This document shows positions 15,805-24,572 of a DNA stretch of 64,000 nt, in pieces (the first letter of the stretch is position 1; each line of letters begins with the position of its first letter). A program made the position numbers and the translations under genes. Below the pieces are notes generated by a model. It was not told the origin of the DNA and ran no database searches. It saw only the letters and a program-made list of their open reading frames with translations. Source of the stretch: Hongsoonwoonella zoysiae (GTDB taxonomy: Bacteria; Pseudomonadota; Alphaproteobacteria; Rhizobiales; Stappiaceae); contig NZ_JABRXF010000002.1 in the NCBI RefSeq assembly GCF_013266695.1, positions 1,042,202 to 1,106,201 on the forward strand. The letters are read 5' to 3'.

Positions 15805-16422
15805 CTATAATTGTAGTATATCTGAAAGTATTTCTTTCTTACGCAAGCAATTTTTATCCACCGGCTTGTCAATACCTGCAACCTGCCCTTTGTCATCAAA
15901 CTGCCAGATGGTCCAATCCGGCCCGTATGCGGGCCTTTCGCCAATCGATCTTAACCAGAATTTTCTGCCGTCCGCCCCTTCCGCAATCGCGCTGCCCTCG
16001 AGATATCGCGCGAAGAAGGCGGGATCGGTATAGATGATCGCCGCCCGGGTGAAGTTTTCCTCTATCCGCTGCAGCCAATCCAAGACCTCACTCAAGACCT
16101 CATCGCGACCCAGCAGGTCTGAGTGGCCTCTTGGAATCTCGAGGTCGAGTGCCGGTGGCATCGTCGCGGAGATCGCGGTCGGCACGACATCGATGAAATT
16201 CTCCGCCTGGGCGGAGCCCGTCGAACCGAAGGAAAATACGTGGTACGGGCCGCGCGGGACACCGGCAAGGCGCGATCCCTGCCAGTTCTCGGCAAACCGC
16301 GGATCGCGGAAATCGGCCCCCTCCGTCGCCTTGATGAAGGCGAATGCCACGCCGTCCGCCTTCACCGCGTCCCAGTCGATTTCGCCGAGGTGGTGGGAAA
16401 CATCGATTCCGACAATGTCCAT
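15805..16422 (-). CDS. Glycoside hydrolase family 25 lysozyme-like protein
   Basis: A 205-residue GH25 (Chalaropsis-type muramidase) domain. It begins DIVGIDVSHHLGEIDWDAVK, with the first catalytic-face Asp, and has AFAFIKATEGADFRDPRF, PYHVFSFGS and the catalytic DxE in PPALDLEIP. The end YGPDWTIWQFDDKGQVAGI is also typical. It has no signal peptide, so export, if any, needs another route or lysis. The ATG at 16422 follows AAGGGA at nine bases. It could be a phage-derived or self-maintenance enzyme; nothing phage-like lies beside it. Confidence 0.85.
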   Translation of the reverse strand: MDIVGIDVSHHLGEIDWDAVKADGVAFAFIKATEGADFRDPRFAENWQGSRLAGVPRGPYHVFSFGSTGSAQAENFIDVVPTAISATMPPALDLEIPRGHSDLLGRDEVLSEVLDWLQRIEENFTRAAIIYTDPAFFARYLEGSAIAEGADGRKFWLRSIGERPAYGPDWTIWQFDDKGQVAGIDKPVDKNCLRKKEILSDILQL

Positions 16423-16446
16423 GGCAAACAATCCCTTGTGGCGGTT

Positions 16447-16875
16447 CTATCCCGTGAAATTCGGCCACAGAGGCGGTGCGGCCAGTTCGAGCACATTGCC
16501 GTCCGGATCGCGGAAATAGAGGCTCGTTCCGCCCGCCGGCCAGACGACCTCGCTTATGATATCGATTTTCCGCGTCTTCAGGTAATCGCGCCAGGGATCA
16601 AGCTGCTCGACGGCGATCTTGAAGGCGAAATGGCTCGGCCCCTCGCTGTGGTGACCGGGCACGACGCCGCCGGGCGTTTCGACATCATCACCCGTGTGGC
16701 CCCGGCGGAAGACGAGCAGGGTTTCTCCCGGCCCCGCGTCATAGGCGTAAAGCCGCTCACCCTCGACCATGCGCTTGAGACCGAGCACGCCGGCATAAAA
16801 CGCGTGCGCTTCCTCCATGTCGTCGACATAGACGGCGGTTTCCAGAATTCCGTCGATCGGCGGCGCATTCGCCAT
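16447..16875 (-). CDS. VOC (glyoxalase/bleomycin-resistance fold) protein
   Basis: 142 residues in two beta-alpha-beta-beta-beta modules. Marks are ETAVYVDDMEEAHAFYAGVLGLKRM, where the metal ligand position is poorly kept, PSHFAFKI with its His, and SLYFRDPDGNVLELAAPPLW with the final Glu ligand. Such proteins act as metal-dependent lyases, dioxygenases or resistance proteins; the substrate is unknown. The gene lies 24 bp before the GH25 gene on the same strand. Confidence 0.85.
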   Translation of the reverse strand: MANAPPIDGILETAVYVDDMEEAHAFYAGVLGLKRMVEGERLYAYDAGPGETLLVFRRGHTGDDVETPGGVVPGHHSEGPSHFAFKIAVEQLDPWRDYLKTRKIDIISEVVWPAGGTSLYFRDPDGNVLELAAPPLWPNFTG

Positions 16876-16908
16876 GGGCGCCTCCCGGTTTGGTCTCTTG
16901 ATTGAATC

Positions 16909-18321
16909 CTAAAATGGCAGACCGAACCAGAAAGCCGCAATGCCCAGAAACGCGAAAAAGCCAACAACATCTGTCACCGTCGTTACGAAAACGCTTGAGG
17001 CGATCGCTGGATCGGCGCCGTAGCGATCCAGCAATATCGGTATCCCGAGCCCTGACAAACCGGCGAACAACTGGTTCACGATAATGGCGAGCGCGATAAC
17101 GACGCCAAGCCCAGCATTGCCGAACCAAAGAACGGCAACCACTGCCATCAGCACCGCAAGGGCCGCGCCGTTCAGCATCGCGACCAGCACCTCGCGGCGC
17201 AACACACGCCAGAAATTGCGGGAACCGAGTTCCTGCGTTGCCAGCGCACGTACGGCGACCGTCATGGTCTGCGAACCGGCATTGCCGCCCATGGAGGCAA
17301 CAATCGGCATCAAAACGGCAAGGGCGACCATCGCCTTGATGGTTTCCTCGAACAGGGCGATGACGGTCGAAGCCAATACAGCCGTGCCGAGGTTCACGGT
17401 CAGCCAGGTAAGGCGCGAGCGTGCGATCGTGAGCACCGTGTCGGAAATCTCTTCGTCGCCGACGCCGGCAAGCGCCAAAAGGTCTTCCTCCGCCTCCTCC
17501 TGGATAACGTCGACGATGTCATCGACCATCAGGACGCCGACAAGCCGTTCGGCGTCGTCGACGACGGCCGCGGAGACGAGGTTGTAGCGTTCGAAGGTGC
17601 GGGCGACCTCCTCCTGGTCTTCCGTGGCGGAGACCATATAGCGCGTTTCCTGCATGATCTTGGAGATCTTGCGCGAGCGCTTCGTGCGCAGGAGCTTGTC
17701 GAGTGCAACCGCGCCGATCAGCCTGAAACCGGGATCGACTACATAGATTTCGTAAAACGTATCCGGCAGGTCGTCAGCCATGCGCATGTAATCAATCGTC
17801 TGGCCGACCGTCCAGAAGGGAGGGATGGCGATAAAGTCCGTCTGCATGCGACGGCCCGCCGTTTCCTCCGGATAGTCGAGCGAGCGTTGCAGCTGGACAC
17901 GATCGGAAACCGAAAGCCTGCTCAGGATCGCAGCCTGATCTTCAGGCTCAAGATCTTCCAGAATGTAGACGGCATCATCGGAATCGAGTTCGCCGATGGC
18001 CTCGATCACCGCGTCTTTCGGTAGTGTTTCCAGGAGTTTGAGGCGTATCGCCTCATCGACTTCCGTCAGCGACGCGAAGTCGAAATCATCACCCATCAGG
18101 CGGACGAGTTCGGGCCTTTCGTCTTCGTTCAAGGCCTCCAGGAGATCGGCAACATCGGCCTCGTGCAGGTTACCCGCAAGCCGGCGTACGGCGTCTGCGT
18201 CGCGCTCGGCGACGGCTGCCTCGATCTGTTCAAGAAAACTGGAATCGATCCGCCCCTCGTCGTCGCGAAATGGCGTGACGTCGGGGGTGGGTTCGGCGTC
18301 GACGATGTCCGCTTGCGTCAC
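16909..18321 (-). CDS. mgtE: Magnesium transporter MgtE
   Basis: 470 residues with the full MgtE layout. The N-terminal superhelical domain (about residues 30-150) carries repeats like EADVADLLEALNEDERP, the tandem CBS domains follow (ENSITP-type segments DTFYEIYVVD and VSAAVVDDAERLVGVLMVDD), then a plug helix and five membrane segments from about residue 300. The selectivity stretch MPIVASMGGNAGSQT is intact. It imports Mg2+ and senses intracellular Mg2+ with the N and CBS domains. I see no clear Mg2+ riboswitch in the 190 bp upstream. Confidence 0.93.
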   Translation of the reverse strand: MTQADIVDAEPTPDVTPFRDDEGRIDSSFLEQIEAAVAERDADAVRRLAGNLHEADVADLLEALNEDERPELVRLMGDDFDFASLTEVDEAIRLKLLETLPKDAVIEAIGELDSDDAVYILEDLEPEDQAAILSRLSVSDRVQLQRSLDYPEETAGRRMQTDFIAIPPFWTVGQTIDYMRMADDLPDTFYEIYVVDPGFRLIGAVALDKLLRTKRSRKISKIMQETRYMVSATEDQEEVARTFERYNLVSAAVVDDAERLVGVLMVDDIVDVIQEEAEEDLLALAGVGDEEISDTVLTIARSRLTWLTVNLGTAVLASTVIALFEETIKAMVALAVLMPIVASMGGNAGSQTMTVAVRALATQELGSRNFWRVLRREVLVAMLNGAALAVLMAVVAVLWFGNAGLGVVIALAIIVNQLFAGLSGLGIPILLDRYGADPAIASSVFVTTVTDVVGFFAFLGIAAFWFGLPF

Positions 18322-18515
18322 GGTCCCCTCCGCTTGTAACGCACGAAAACGTCATTCTTCCGGTCGGATCGTGAAGGCAGACTTACCGCCCGCAAGCCTC
18401 GGCGACAAACGGAATCTCAACGGCATACACGGATTATTCGATACGATCCGCCGAGGCGCAGCGGTCGCATTCGGCAAGGCAGCGCCTCCGATAACGCCGG
18501 AGCTGCATGGAATGA

Positions 18516-18821
18516 TCAATCATCCCAGGGCGCAAATAAAGGCTCGACGCAAGCATAGCCGACAATGCAGGCCGGGTTGTCGCGGGTCGGCGCGACCTTT
18601 GGCCTCAAAACCTCCCAGGGATCGCAGTAATTACGCTGCGAAACAAACCTGAAGTAGGTATATTTGCCGGTCGTCATAACGACCGCGCCGTAACGTTCTA
18701 CAAGCGATTGCGCCTGGCGGCAGGTCATGGCGCGTGTGTCCGGGCGCGCAGCATAGGCGGACGTTATGGATACGATAAAAGCCATGGCCGTGGCGCTCAG
18801 CATGGTATACGCGCGTTTCAT
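18516..18821 (-). CDS. Small secreted protein of unknown function
   Basis: About 101 residues from ATG at 18821, chosen for the CGGGAG site upstream; a longer frame lacks one. A signal peptide (MLSATAMAFIVSITSAYAA) is followed by TRAMTCRQAQSLVERYGAVVMTTG, TYFRFVSQRNYCDPWEVLRP and CIVGYACVEP. Four cysteines suggest disulfides in the periplasm. The CRQAQSLVERYGAVV pattern is shared by many small exported rhizobial proteins of unknown role. Confidence 0.7.
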   Translation of the reverse strand: MKRAYTMLSATAMAFIVSITSAYAARPDTRAMTCRQAQSLVERYGAVVMTTGKYTYFRFVSQRNYCDPWEVLRPKVAPTRDNPACIVGYACVEPLFAPWDD

Positions 18822-18991
18822 CGAAATCTCCCGGGTCGTCGCGCAGCGTCGTGGCTCCCGTCTCCGGGCGAGCCCGCCGCATTCATCCAAAAATGAATAT
18901 AGGAACTACAAACTGGATTTCCCGAGCCGCAAAATTGTCTTGGCAATCAACCCGGGTTGACGAGGCTTTTCCGCGATCGCCCGGACCGCGC

Positions 18992-19360
18992 TTATCGGGC
19001 GGGGCGGTCCCGCAGGATTTCAACGCTCACGCGTCCGGAAGCGATCGGCAACGGGGCGCCCGGCTTATGCACACGCACCCTTACGCGCTCAATGCGGCCA
19101 TCCACGCCGAGCACGGCATCGGCAATAGCGCCTGCGAGCCTTTCAATCAGATAAAATCTTGATTCTGTAACTGTTTTTTCAATCGCTTTCGTAAGCGTAC
19201 CGTAACAGACGGTATCCGCATATTCGTCGCTCGCAGCAGCTTTCGACAGGTCGAGCCAGCACGTCAAATCGACATGGAAGCGCTGGCCCAGCCGCGCCTC
19301 TTCGGGGTGGAGGCCGTGGAAAGCATAAAATGCCAGGTCTTCAAGGTGAATGGCGTCCAT
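18992..19360 (-). CDS. folB: Dihydroneopterin aldolase
   Basis: 122 residues, the family length. It acts in folate synthesis, cutting 7,8-dihydroneopterin to 6-hydroxymethyl-dihydropterin and glycolaldehyde. Marks are LEDLAFYAFHGLHPEEARLGQ, with the conserved Tyr/His-Gly-x-x-x-E pattern, FHVDLTCWLDL, TVTESRFYLIERLAGAIAD, where the Glu-Arg-Leu-Ala helix is typical, and RVRVRVHKPGAPL with the catalytic Lys. The start at 19360 follows GGAG by eight bases. No other folate gene lies nearby. Confidence 0.9.
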   Translation of the reverse strand: MDAIHLEDLAFYAFHGLHPEEARLGQRFHVDLTCWLDLSKAAASDEYADTVCYGTLTKAIEKTVTESRFYLIERLAGAIADAVLGVDGRIERVRVRVHKPGAPLPIASGRVSVEILRDRPAR

Positions 19361-19480
19361 CCTGGCCGCTCCGGTCCGTTGGTGGTGAGCGCGGCGGGCA
19401 AAATTCGCCCCTGACGCGACCACGCCTCCATAAACGGCGTGGACGCCAGTCCGCAAGGTCCAAATGGCGCCAACGACCGT

Positions 19481-19945
19481 TCAAATAGTTGAGCAGATTT
19501 CCTCGCCCATCACATTTTTCGCGCTGATGAGCCCGAATGTCTCCGCCCTCCCGTCCTTGAAACTGACCCTGAGCTTGCGCGCGGATTTAAATTTCCACCA
19601 GATCCAGGTCATCTGGTCGGCGCAGAAATGACAATCCATGCGCACGTTTCCATCCCCATCCGTGCGGATATTCACCACATCCCCATCAAAGGACAGGCGT
19701 ATCGAACTGTCGGAAGGCGCCGATTTTCCACGGATATCGATGTCGATGATCGACGCATATCCCCGCCCGGTATTCTTGCACCATATTGAAAATGTCGATT
19801 CACCGGAGATTTGCGCCCAAAACCTGCCCACGCCCTGAACCGTATCGTAGCGCCACGTCCCGGACGCATCCTGGGCAGCTGCGGGAACGAGCATGATGAA
19901 AATTCCGACCGCCGCAAAAATCCCGTTTTTTAATAAGGACCGCAT
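19481..19945 (-). CDS. Exported protein of unknown function
   Basis: About 154 residues with a signal peptide (LKNGIFAAVGIFIMLVPAAAQ) and a mostly beta mature domain: GTWRYDTVQGVGRFWAQI, STFSIWCKNTGRGY, RMDCHFCADQMTWIWWKF. Four Cys residues could form two disulfides. I do not recognise the family; similar exported proteins of this size are common in Hyphomicrobiales and uncharacterised. A GTG four codons earlier is a possible start but sits too close to its ribosome site. Confidence 0.65.
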   Translation of the reverse strand: MRSLLKNGIFAAVGIFIMLVPAAAQDASGTWRYDTVQGVGRFWAQISGESTFSIWCKNTGRGYASIIDIDIRGKSAPSDSSIRLSFDGDVVNIRTDGDGNVRMDCHFCADQMTWIWWKFKSARKLRVSFKDGRAETFGLISAKNVMGEEICSTI

Positions 19946-20141
19946 ATTGGCTTGCACTTCCGTTTAACCTTACCTCGAGAAGGAAAGTATCCGGAAACGG
20001 ACCTCAATTTGGTAAACACCTTCCCGTTTTTTGGCGATGTTTGCCATACGCTTGATCACGTTGGCCCTTTGGAGCAGTTGCGAGCCTCTCTTGCCGGGCC
20101 TAAAAAACGAGAAAATTCTTCGCTTGAGGGAGCCTCATCGC

Positions 20142-22154
20142 ATGTTTTCCAAGATCTTGATTGCCAATCGCGGCGAGATCGCGTGCCGCGTCATCAAGAC
20201 CGCCCGGCGAATGGGGATCAGGACGGTTGCCGTTTTCTCCGACGCCGACCGTGATGCGATGCATGTCGAGATGGCGGACGAGGCGGTGCACATCGGCCCC
20301 CCGGCGGCGAGCGAATCCTATCTGGTGATGGACAAGATCATCGCCGCCTGCAAGGAAACGGGCGCGGAAGCCGTGCATCCGGGCTACGGCTTTTTGTCCG
20401 AGCGTTCCGCATTTCCGCAAGCGCTCAAAGCCGAAGGAATCGTCTTCATCGGCCCGAACCCGCGCGCCATCGAGGCGATGGGCGACAAGATCGAATCCAA
20501 GAAATTCGCCAATGAGGCCAAGGTTTCCACGGTGCCGGGCTATCTCGGCGTTATCGAATCCGCCGAGGATGCCGTGCAGATCGCCGGCGAGATCGGCTAT
20601 CCGGTGATGATCAAGGCCTCAGCCGGCGGCGGCGGCAAGGGTATGCGGATCGCCTGGAACGCGGAGGAAGCGCACGACGGCTTCACCCGCTCGCGCTCCG
20701 AGGCCGCTTCCTCTTTCGGCGACGACCGTGTGTTCCTCGAAAAATTCATCGAAAATCCACGCCATATCGAGATACAGGTCCTTGGCGACAAGCACGGCAA
20801 CGCGATCTATCTGGGCGAGCGCGAATGCTCCATTCAACGCCGCAATCAAAAGGTGATCGAGGAAGCGCCCTCCCCGCTTCTCGACGAGGAAACGCGCCGG
20901 AAAATGGGCGAGCAGGCGGTCGCGCTTGCAAAGGCCGTCGATTACGATTCCGCCGGCACCGTCGAATTCGTCGCAGGCCAGGACAAATCCTTCTTCTTCC
21001 TTGAAATGAACACGCGCCTGCAGGTCGAGCATCCGGTGACCGAACTCGTCACGGGCATCGATCTCGTGGAGCAGATGATCCGCGTCGCCGCCGGCGAAAA
21101 GCTGTCGATTTCGCAAAGCGACGTGAAGCTCGATGGCTGGGCGGTCGAAAGCCGCATCTATGCGGAAGACCCCTACCGCAATTTCCTTCCCTCCATCGGC
21201 CGGCTCGTGCGCTACGCACCGCCGGAGGAAGGCACGGACGGCGATGTGACGATCCGCAACGACACCGGCGTCACGGAAGGGTCGGAAATTTCCATGTTTT
21301 ACGACCCGATGATCGCGAAGCTGATCACCCACGCCCCGACGCGGGAAAAGGCGATCGACGCCATGAGTACCGCTCTCGACAGTTTCGTCGTCGACGGCAT
21401 CCAGCACAATGTGCCCTTCCTGAGTTCGCTCATGAAGCAGCCGCGCTGGCGTTTGGGCGAACTGTCGACGGGCTTCATCGCCGAAGAATATCCGGACGGC
21501 TTCAAGCCGATGGTGCCGGATGCCGACGCCAGGCGGGTGCTAGCGACCGTGGCACTGACGATGGAGGCGCTGCGGCGCAACCGCCTGGACCACCTGACAG
21601 GCCGGCTTCGCCCGCATTCGGGTGCGGTGCGCGAGAATTGGGTCGTGCGGCTTGATGACGAGCATCTGCCGGCGCGTCTTGTCACCGGCATGCCGACAAC
21701 GCCGATCGAGCTTGATATCGCAATCGATGGCGGCCCGGTGGAAACCGTGGTTTCCGAGTGGCGGCCGGGCGAGGTATTATGGCGCGGCCGCATCGGCGAA
21801 AGGGACGTCTGTGTTCAGGTTCGCCAGATCCCCAACGGTTTCCGGCTCGACTGGCAGGGCTTTTCCGTGAAAGCGTGGGTCATGACGCCGGCGATCGCCG
21901 AGCTCGACAAGCTGATGCCGGAGAAAATGCCGCCCGACACCTCCAGAATGCTGCTGTGTCCGATGCCGGGACTGGTTGTTTCCATCAACGTTGAGGTCGG
22001 CCAGGAGGTAAAGGCGGGCGAAACGCTTGCCGTGGTGGAGGCGATGAAGATGGAAAACGTGCTGCGCGCCGAACGCGACATCGTCATATCCGCCATCAAT
22101 GCCGCACCCGGCGAAAGCCTTGCGGTCGATGCCGTCATCATGGAGTTCGAATAA
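20142..22154 (+). CDS. pccA: Propionyl-CoA carboxylase alpha subunit (biotin carboxylase plus biotin carrier)
   Basis: 670 residues, the family length. It is the biotin-carboxylating half of propionyl-CoA carboxylase, feeding methylmalonyl-CoA to succinyl-CoA. Domains in order: the biotin carboxylase ATP-grasp (FSKILIANRGEIACRVIKTA, HPGYGFLSER, the glycine loop KASAGGGGKGMRI, ERECSIQRRNQKV, EMNTRLQVEHPVTE), a BT linker domain about residues 480-590, and the C-terminal biotinyl domain with the biotin Lys at residue 636 in EAMKMEN. The start is the ATG at 20142 after GAGGGAG; an upstream frame of 37 residues is not conserved-looking. The partner beta gene is at 45090. Confidence 0.92.
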   Translation: MFSKILIANRGEIACRVIKTARRMGIRTVAVFSDADRDAMHVEMADEAVHIGPPAASESYLVMDKIIAACKETGAEAVHPGYGFLSERSAFPQALKAEGIVFIGPNPRAIEAMGDKIESKKFANEAKVSTVPGYLGVIESAEDAVQIAGEIGYPVMIKASAGGGGKGMRIAWNAEEAHDGFTRSRSEAASSFGDDRVFLEKFIENPRHIEIQVLGDKHGNAIYLGERECSIQRRNQKVIEEAPSPLLDEETRRKMGEQAVALAKAVDYDSAGTVEFVAGQDKSFFFLEMNTRLQVEHPVTELVTGIDLVEQMIRVAAGEKLSISQSDVKLDGWAVESRIYAEDPYRNFLPSIGRLVRYAPPEEGTDGDVTIRNDTGVTEGSEISMFYDPMIAKLITHAPTREKAIDAMSTALDSFVVDGIQHNVPFLSSLMKQPRWRLGELSTGFIAEEYPDGFKPMVPDADARRVLATVALTMEALRRNRLDHLTGRLRPHSGAVRENWVVRLDDEHLPARLVTGMPTTPIELDIAIDGGPVETVVSEWRPGEVLWRGRIGERDVCVQVRQIPNGFRLDWQGFSVKAWVMTPAIAELDKLMPEKMPPDTSRMLLCPMPGLVVSINVEVGQEVKAGETLAVVEAMKMENVLRAERDIVISAINAAPGESLAVDAVIMEFE

Positions 22155-22259
22155 GCCCTGAATTACCGGGCGGCGAGCTTCGAACAGAATTCCAGACAGG
22201 GCCAGGAAAAAGTATTTGGGTTATATGAGGGTGAAACTCGACGACTGAGAAATCCCGAC

Positions 22260-22685
22260 ATGCCGATCTATTTCGCCTATGGTTCCAACATGCACCGGGG
22301 ACAAATGTCGAACCGGTGCCCCGGCGGAACCCCTCTCGGACCCGCCCGCCTTTCCGGCTGGCGCTTCCTCATCACAACCGACGGCGTCGCCTCGATACAG
22401 CCGCGCCCCGGCGGCGCGGTTCACGGCATCCTCTGGGACCTGACGCTGGCGCATATTCGAACCCTTGACCGCTACGAGGGCGTGGCGCGAGGCTGGTACG
22501 AAAAGGTCCATCTGCCTGTCAAAGGGCCGAATGCGCCGGTGCGCGCGCTTATCTATGTCGGCCGCAACACGGACGAAGGCCGGCCGCGGCCCGACTATCA
22601 TTCCGGCATCGTCATTCCCGCCGCGCGAGACTGGCAACTGCCCGAAACCTACCTGGCCGAGCTTGAATCCTGGACGCGCCGCTGA
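22260..22685 (+). CDS. Gamma-glutamylcyclotransferase-like protein
   Basis: 141 residues of the GGCT fold. It begins with the diagnostic IYFAYGSNMHRGQMSNRCPG, the substrate-cradle YGSN. The catalytic Glu is in RTLDRYEGVARGWYEK, and the domain ends RALIYVGRN. Members release 5-oxoproline from gamma-glutamyl peptides; bacterial ones may serve glutathione turnover or other gamma-glutamylamines. It follows pccA by 105 bp in the same direction and is followed by the acylphosphatase gene. Confidence 0.88.
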   Translation: MPIYFAYGSNMHRGQMSNRCPGGTPLGPARLSGWRFLITTDGVASIQPRPGGAVHGILWDLTLAHIRTLDRYEGVARGWYEKVHLPVKGPNAPVRALIYVGRNTDEGRPRPDYHSGIVIPAARDWQLPETYLAELESWTRR

Positions 22686-22754
22686 TTCGCGGTCCGGCGG
22701 GTTCAGTTATGCCTTCCGTTTCGCTAGGCTTGGCAGCGGCGAAAAGGACAGGCG

Positions 22755-23039
22755 ATGCAAAACATCAAATCCCTGCATATCTCCATCAGCGGTCTTGTCC
22801 AGGGCGTAGGATACCGGGCGTGGATGGCGCGAACGGCTTCGGCGGCAGGCTTGAGCGGCTGGGTTCGCAACCGCTATTCCGGTGAGGTGGAAGCTGTCAT
22901 CTGCGGCCCGGCGAACGCCATCGACCTGATGATCGACGCCGCGAAAATGGGGCCGAAAGGCGCGCGCGTCGACGAACTGCTGATCCTGAGCGAGGCGACG
23001 CAGCTCGACGGCGATTTCAGGATTCTAGATAGTTGCTGA
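22755..23039 (+). CDS. acyP: Acylphosphatase
   Basis: 94 residues. It hydrolyses acyl phosphates such as acetyl phosphate. The catalytic Arg lies in SGLVQGVGYRAWM and the catalytic Asn in LSGWVRNRYSGEVEAVICG, both intact. AAGGACAGGCG stands just before the ATG. It is a cytosolic housekeeping enzyme, tandem with the cyclotransferase gene and convergent with lipB. Confidence 0.92.
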   Translation: MQNIKSLHISISGLVQGVGYRAWMARTASAAGLSGWVRNRYSGEVEAVICGPANAIDLMIDAAKMGPKGARVDELLILSEATQLDGDFRILDSC

Positions 23040-23054
23040 CGCCACGTAATTGAC

Positions 23055-23756
23055 TTAGACCCGCACGGTCGGCCCGAAGCGGCGCTCGAACTCCTGGCGC
23101 AGGATGGAATCCGTTTCCGCCATGGTCACGGGTAGGCCGAGATCGACAAGGCTGGTGACGCCGTGCTTCGTCACGCCGCAGGGCACGATCCCCTCGAAAT
23201 GCTCAAGGTCCGGCTCCACGTTGAGCGAGATGCCGTGAAAGCTGACCCAGCGGCGCACGCGAATGCCGATCGCGGCGATCTTGTCTTCCGCCTCAGGGCC
23301 CTTATCGGGCCTCCTGACCCACACGCCGACCCGGTCCTCCCGCCGTTCCCCGCGAATGTGGAAATTCCAGAGCGTGCCGATCAGCCAGTCCTCAAGAGCG
23401 GCGATGAAGGCGCGGATGTCGGCCTGGCGGCGCTTCAAATCCAGCATCACATAGGCAACCCGCTGGCCCGGCCCGTGATAGGTGTACTGCCCGCCACGGC
23501 CTGCCCGATAGACCGGGAAACGCCCGGGCGCCAGAAGATCGGCCTCATCGGCGCTGGTGCCGGCGGTGTAAAGCGGCGGGTGCTCCAGAAGCCAGACGCG
23601 CTCCGCCGCTTCGCCGGCGGCGATCCGCGCCACCCTTTCCTCCATTTCGGCAAGGGCAACCTCGTATTCCACCGGTTCGTCGGAAATCATCCATTCGACC
23701 GGAGGAGAGCCGGGGGCGGGCTGAAAATCCAGGGCAATGTCGGAGCGGTGGTTCAT
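23055..23756 (-). CDS. lipB: Octanoyltransferase LipB
   Basis: About 233 residues. It transfers octanoyl from acyl carrier protein to lipoyl domains. Visible are [20 protein letters not shown], the [20 protein letters not shown] core, DRVGVWV, the catalytic Lys in [19 protein letters not shown] and the catalytic Cys in [18 protein letters not shown] at 23756 was chosen; an in-frame start 15 codons upstream reads basic residues with no known role. No lipA is next to it. Confidence 0.92.
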   Translation of the reverse strand: MNHRSDIALDFQPAPGSPPVEWMISDEPVEYEVALAEMEERVARIAAGEAAERVWLLEHPPLYTAGTSADEADLLAPGRFPVYRAGRGGQYTYHGPGQRVAYVMLDLKRRQADIRAFIAALEDWLIGTLWNFHIRGERREDRVGVWVRRPDKGPEAEDKIAAIGIRVRRWVSFHGISLNVEPDLEHFEGIVPCGVTKHGVTSLVDLGLPVTMAETDSILRQEFERRFGPTVRV

Positions 23757-23929
23757 GGGCAAGTAACGCTCGGTCAGCTTCTTTAAGGGTTTCTTAACCA
23801 CGTTCTGGCGAAATGCGAAACATCGGTTAACCGCCAGTAACCGCTTCGCATATCCCCTCTTGCGGGACAGGCGAAAAGCATCGGCGAACCTTGTTCGATA
23901 AACCTATTCCTTAACGCCGGAAAGCGCGA

Positions 23930-24196
23930 ATGACCACTTTCGACAATATCTCGGTCGATATCTCCGTCGTCCTCGGCAAGAACGAAATGCCGGTTCACCA
24001 ACTGCTGCGCATGGGCCGCGGCGCTGTGATCGAGCTTGACGCCCATGAGGACGACGACGTGCAGATCCTTGCAAACAAGATCCCGGTCGCGCGCGGGCAG
24101 GTGGTCCTGCAGGGCGACAAGATCGGCATTACCGTGACCGAGGTGCTGACACGCGAACCGCACGTGCGCCCGGCGCGCACGCAAGGCCCAATCTGA
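23930..24196 (+). CDS. FliN/SpoA-domain protein (small, unlinked)
   Basis: 88 residues consisting of one SpoA (FliN C-terminal) domain. It reads ISVDISVVLGKNEMPVHQLLRMGRGAVIELDAH, then VQILANKIPVARGQVVLQGDKIGITVTE, the flagellar motor switch signature. It lacks the N-terminal part of a full FliN. No flagellar genes surround it; lone FliN-like genes beside tRNA-Leu are known in rhizobia, and the role here is uncertain. A GGAAAG element precedes the ATG. Confidence 0.85.
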   Translation: MTTFDNISVDISVVLGKNEMPVHQLLRMGRGAVIELDAHEDDDVQILANKIPVARGQVVLQGDKIGITVTEVLTREPHVRPARTQGPI

Positions 24197-24356
24197 AACC
24201 TCCTCTCGCAGAATGCCTTGCCATCCACAGCCGCCACACGCGGATTTTTCGCGTTTTGATCCGGAATGTGAATATCTTCGCATCCACCACTTGCGCGGCA
24301 GAATCCTATTTGATAGAGGAAGGCTCCGCCGGCCCCGAGGGGTTCGGACAAGACAA

Positions 24357-24443
24357 GCGGTCGTGGCGGAATTGGTAGACGCGCAGCGTTGAGGTCGCTG
24401 TGGGGTAAAACCCGTGGAAGTTCGAGTCTTCTCGACCGCACCA
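24357..24443 (+). tRNA. tRNA-Leu (anticodon GAG)
   Basis: The acceptor arm GCGGTCG pairs with CGACCGC, the D-loop segment AATTGGTAGAC is standard, the anticodon stem CAGCG/CGCTG holds TTGAGGT with GAG at 24391-24393, a long class II variable arm (TGTGGGGTAAAACCC region) follows, and the T arm has GTTCGAGTC. CCA is encoded at 24441-24443. It reads CUC/CUU codons. Its 3' end is copied in reverse at 25825-25850. Confidence 0.95.
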
Positions 24444-24446
24444 TTC

Positions 24447-24484
24447 AAAAGCCCCCGAGAGCAAATCGCTCCGGGGGCTTTTTG
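24447..24484 (+). terminator. Rho-independent terminator of tRNA-Leu
   Basis: AAAAGCCCCCG and CGGGGGCTTTTT form a strong stem across a GAGAGCAAATCGCTC loop region, with five T after it. Confidence 0.9.
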
Positions 24485-24572
24485 ATTTTTGGCAGCACAG
24501 TATCTGGAATTAGCCTCCAACGTAGGCAGCCACCGATCACCACTCTTTCCCATCGATTATTTTAGCATTGTA

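Noticed and set aside
18322..18515. Magnesium riboswitch before mgtE
   Set aside because: I cannot find the M-box or mini-ykkC-like conserved segments in the upstream 190 bases.
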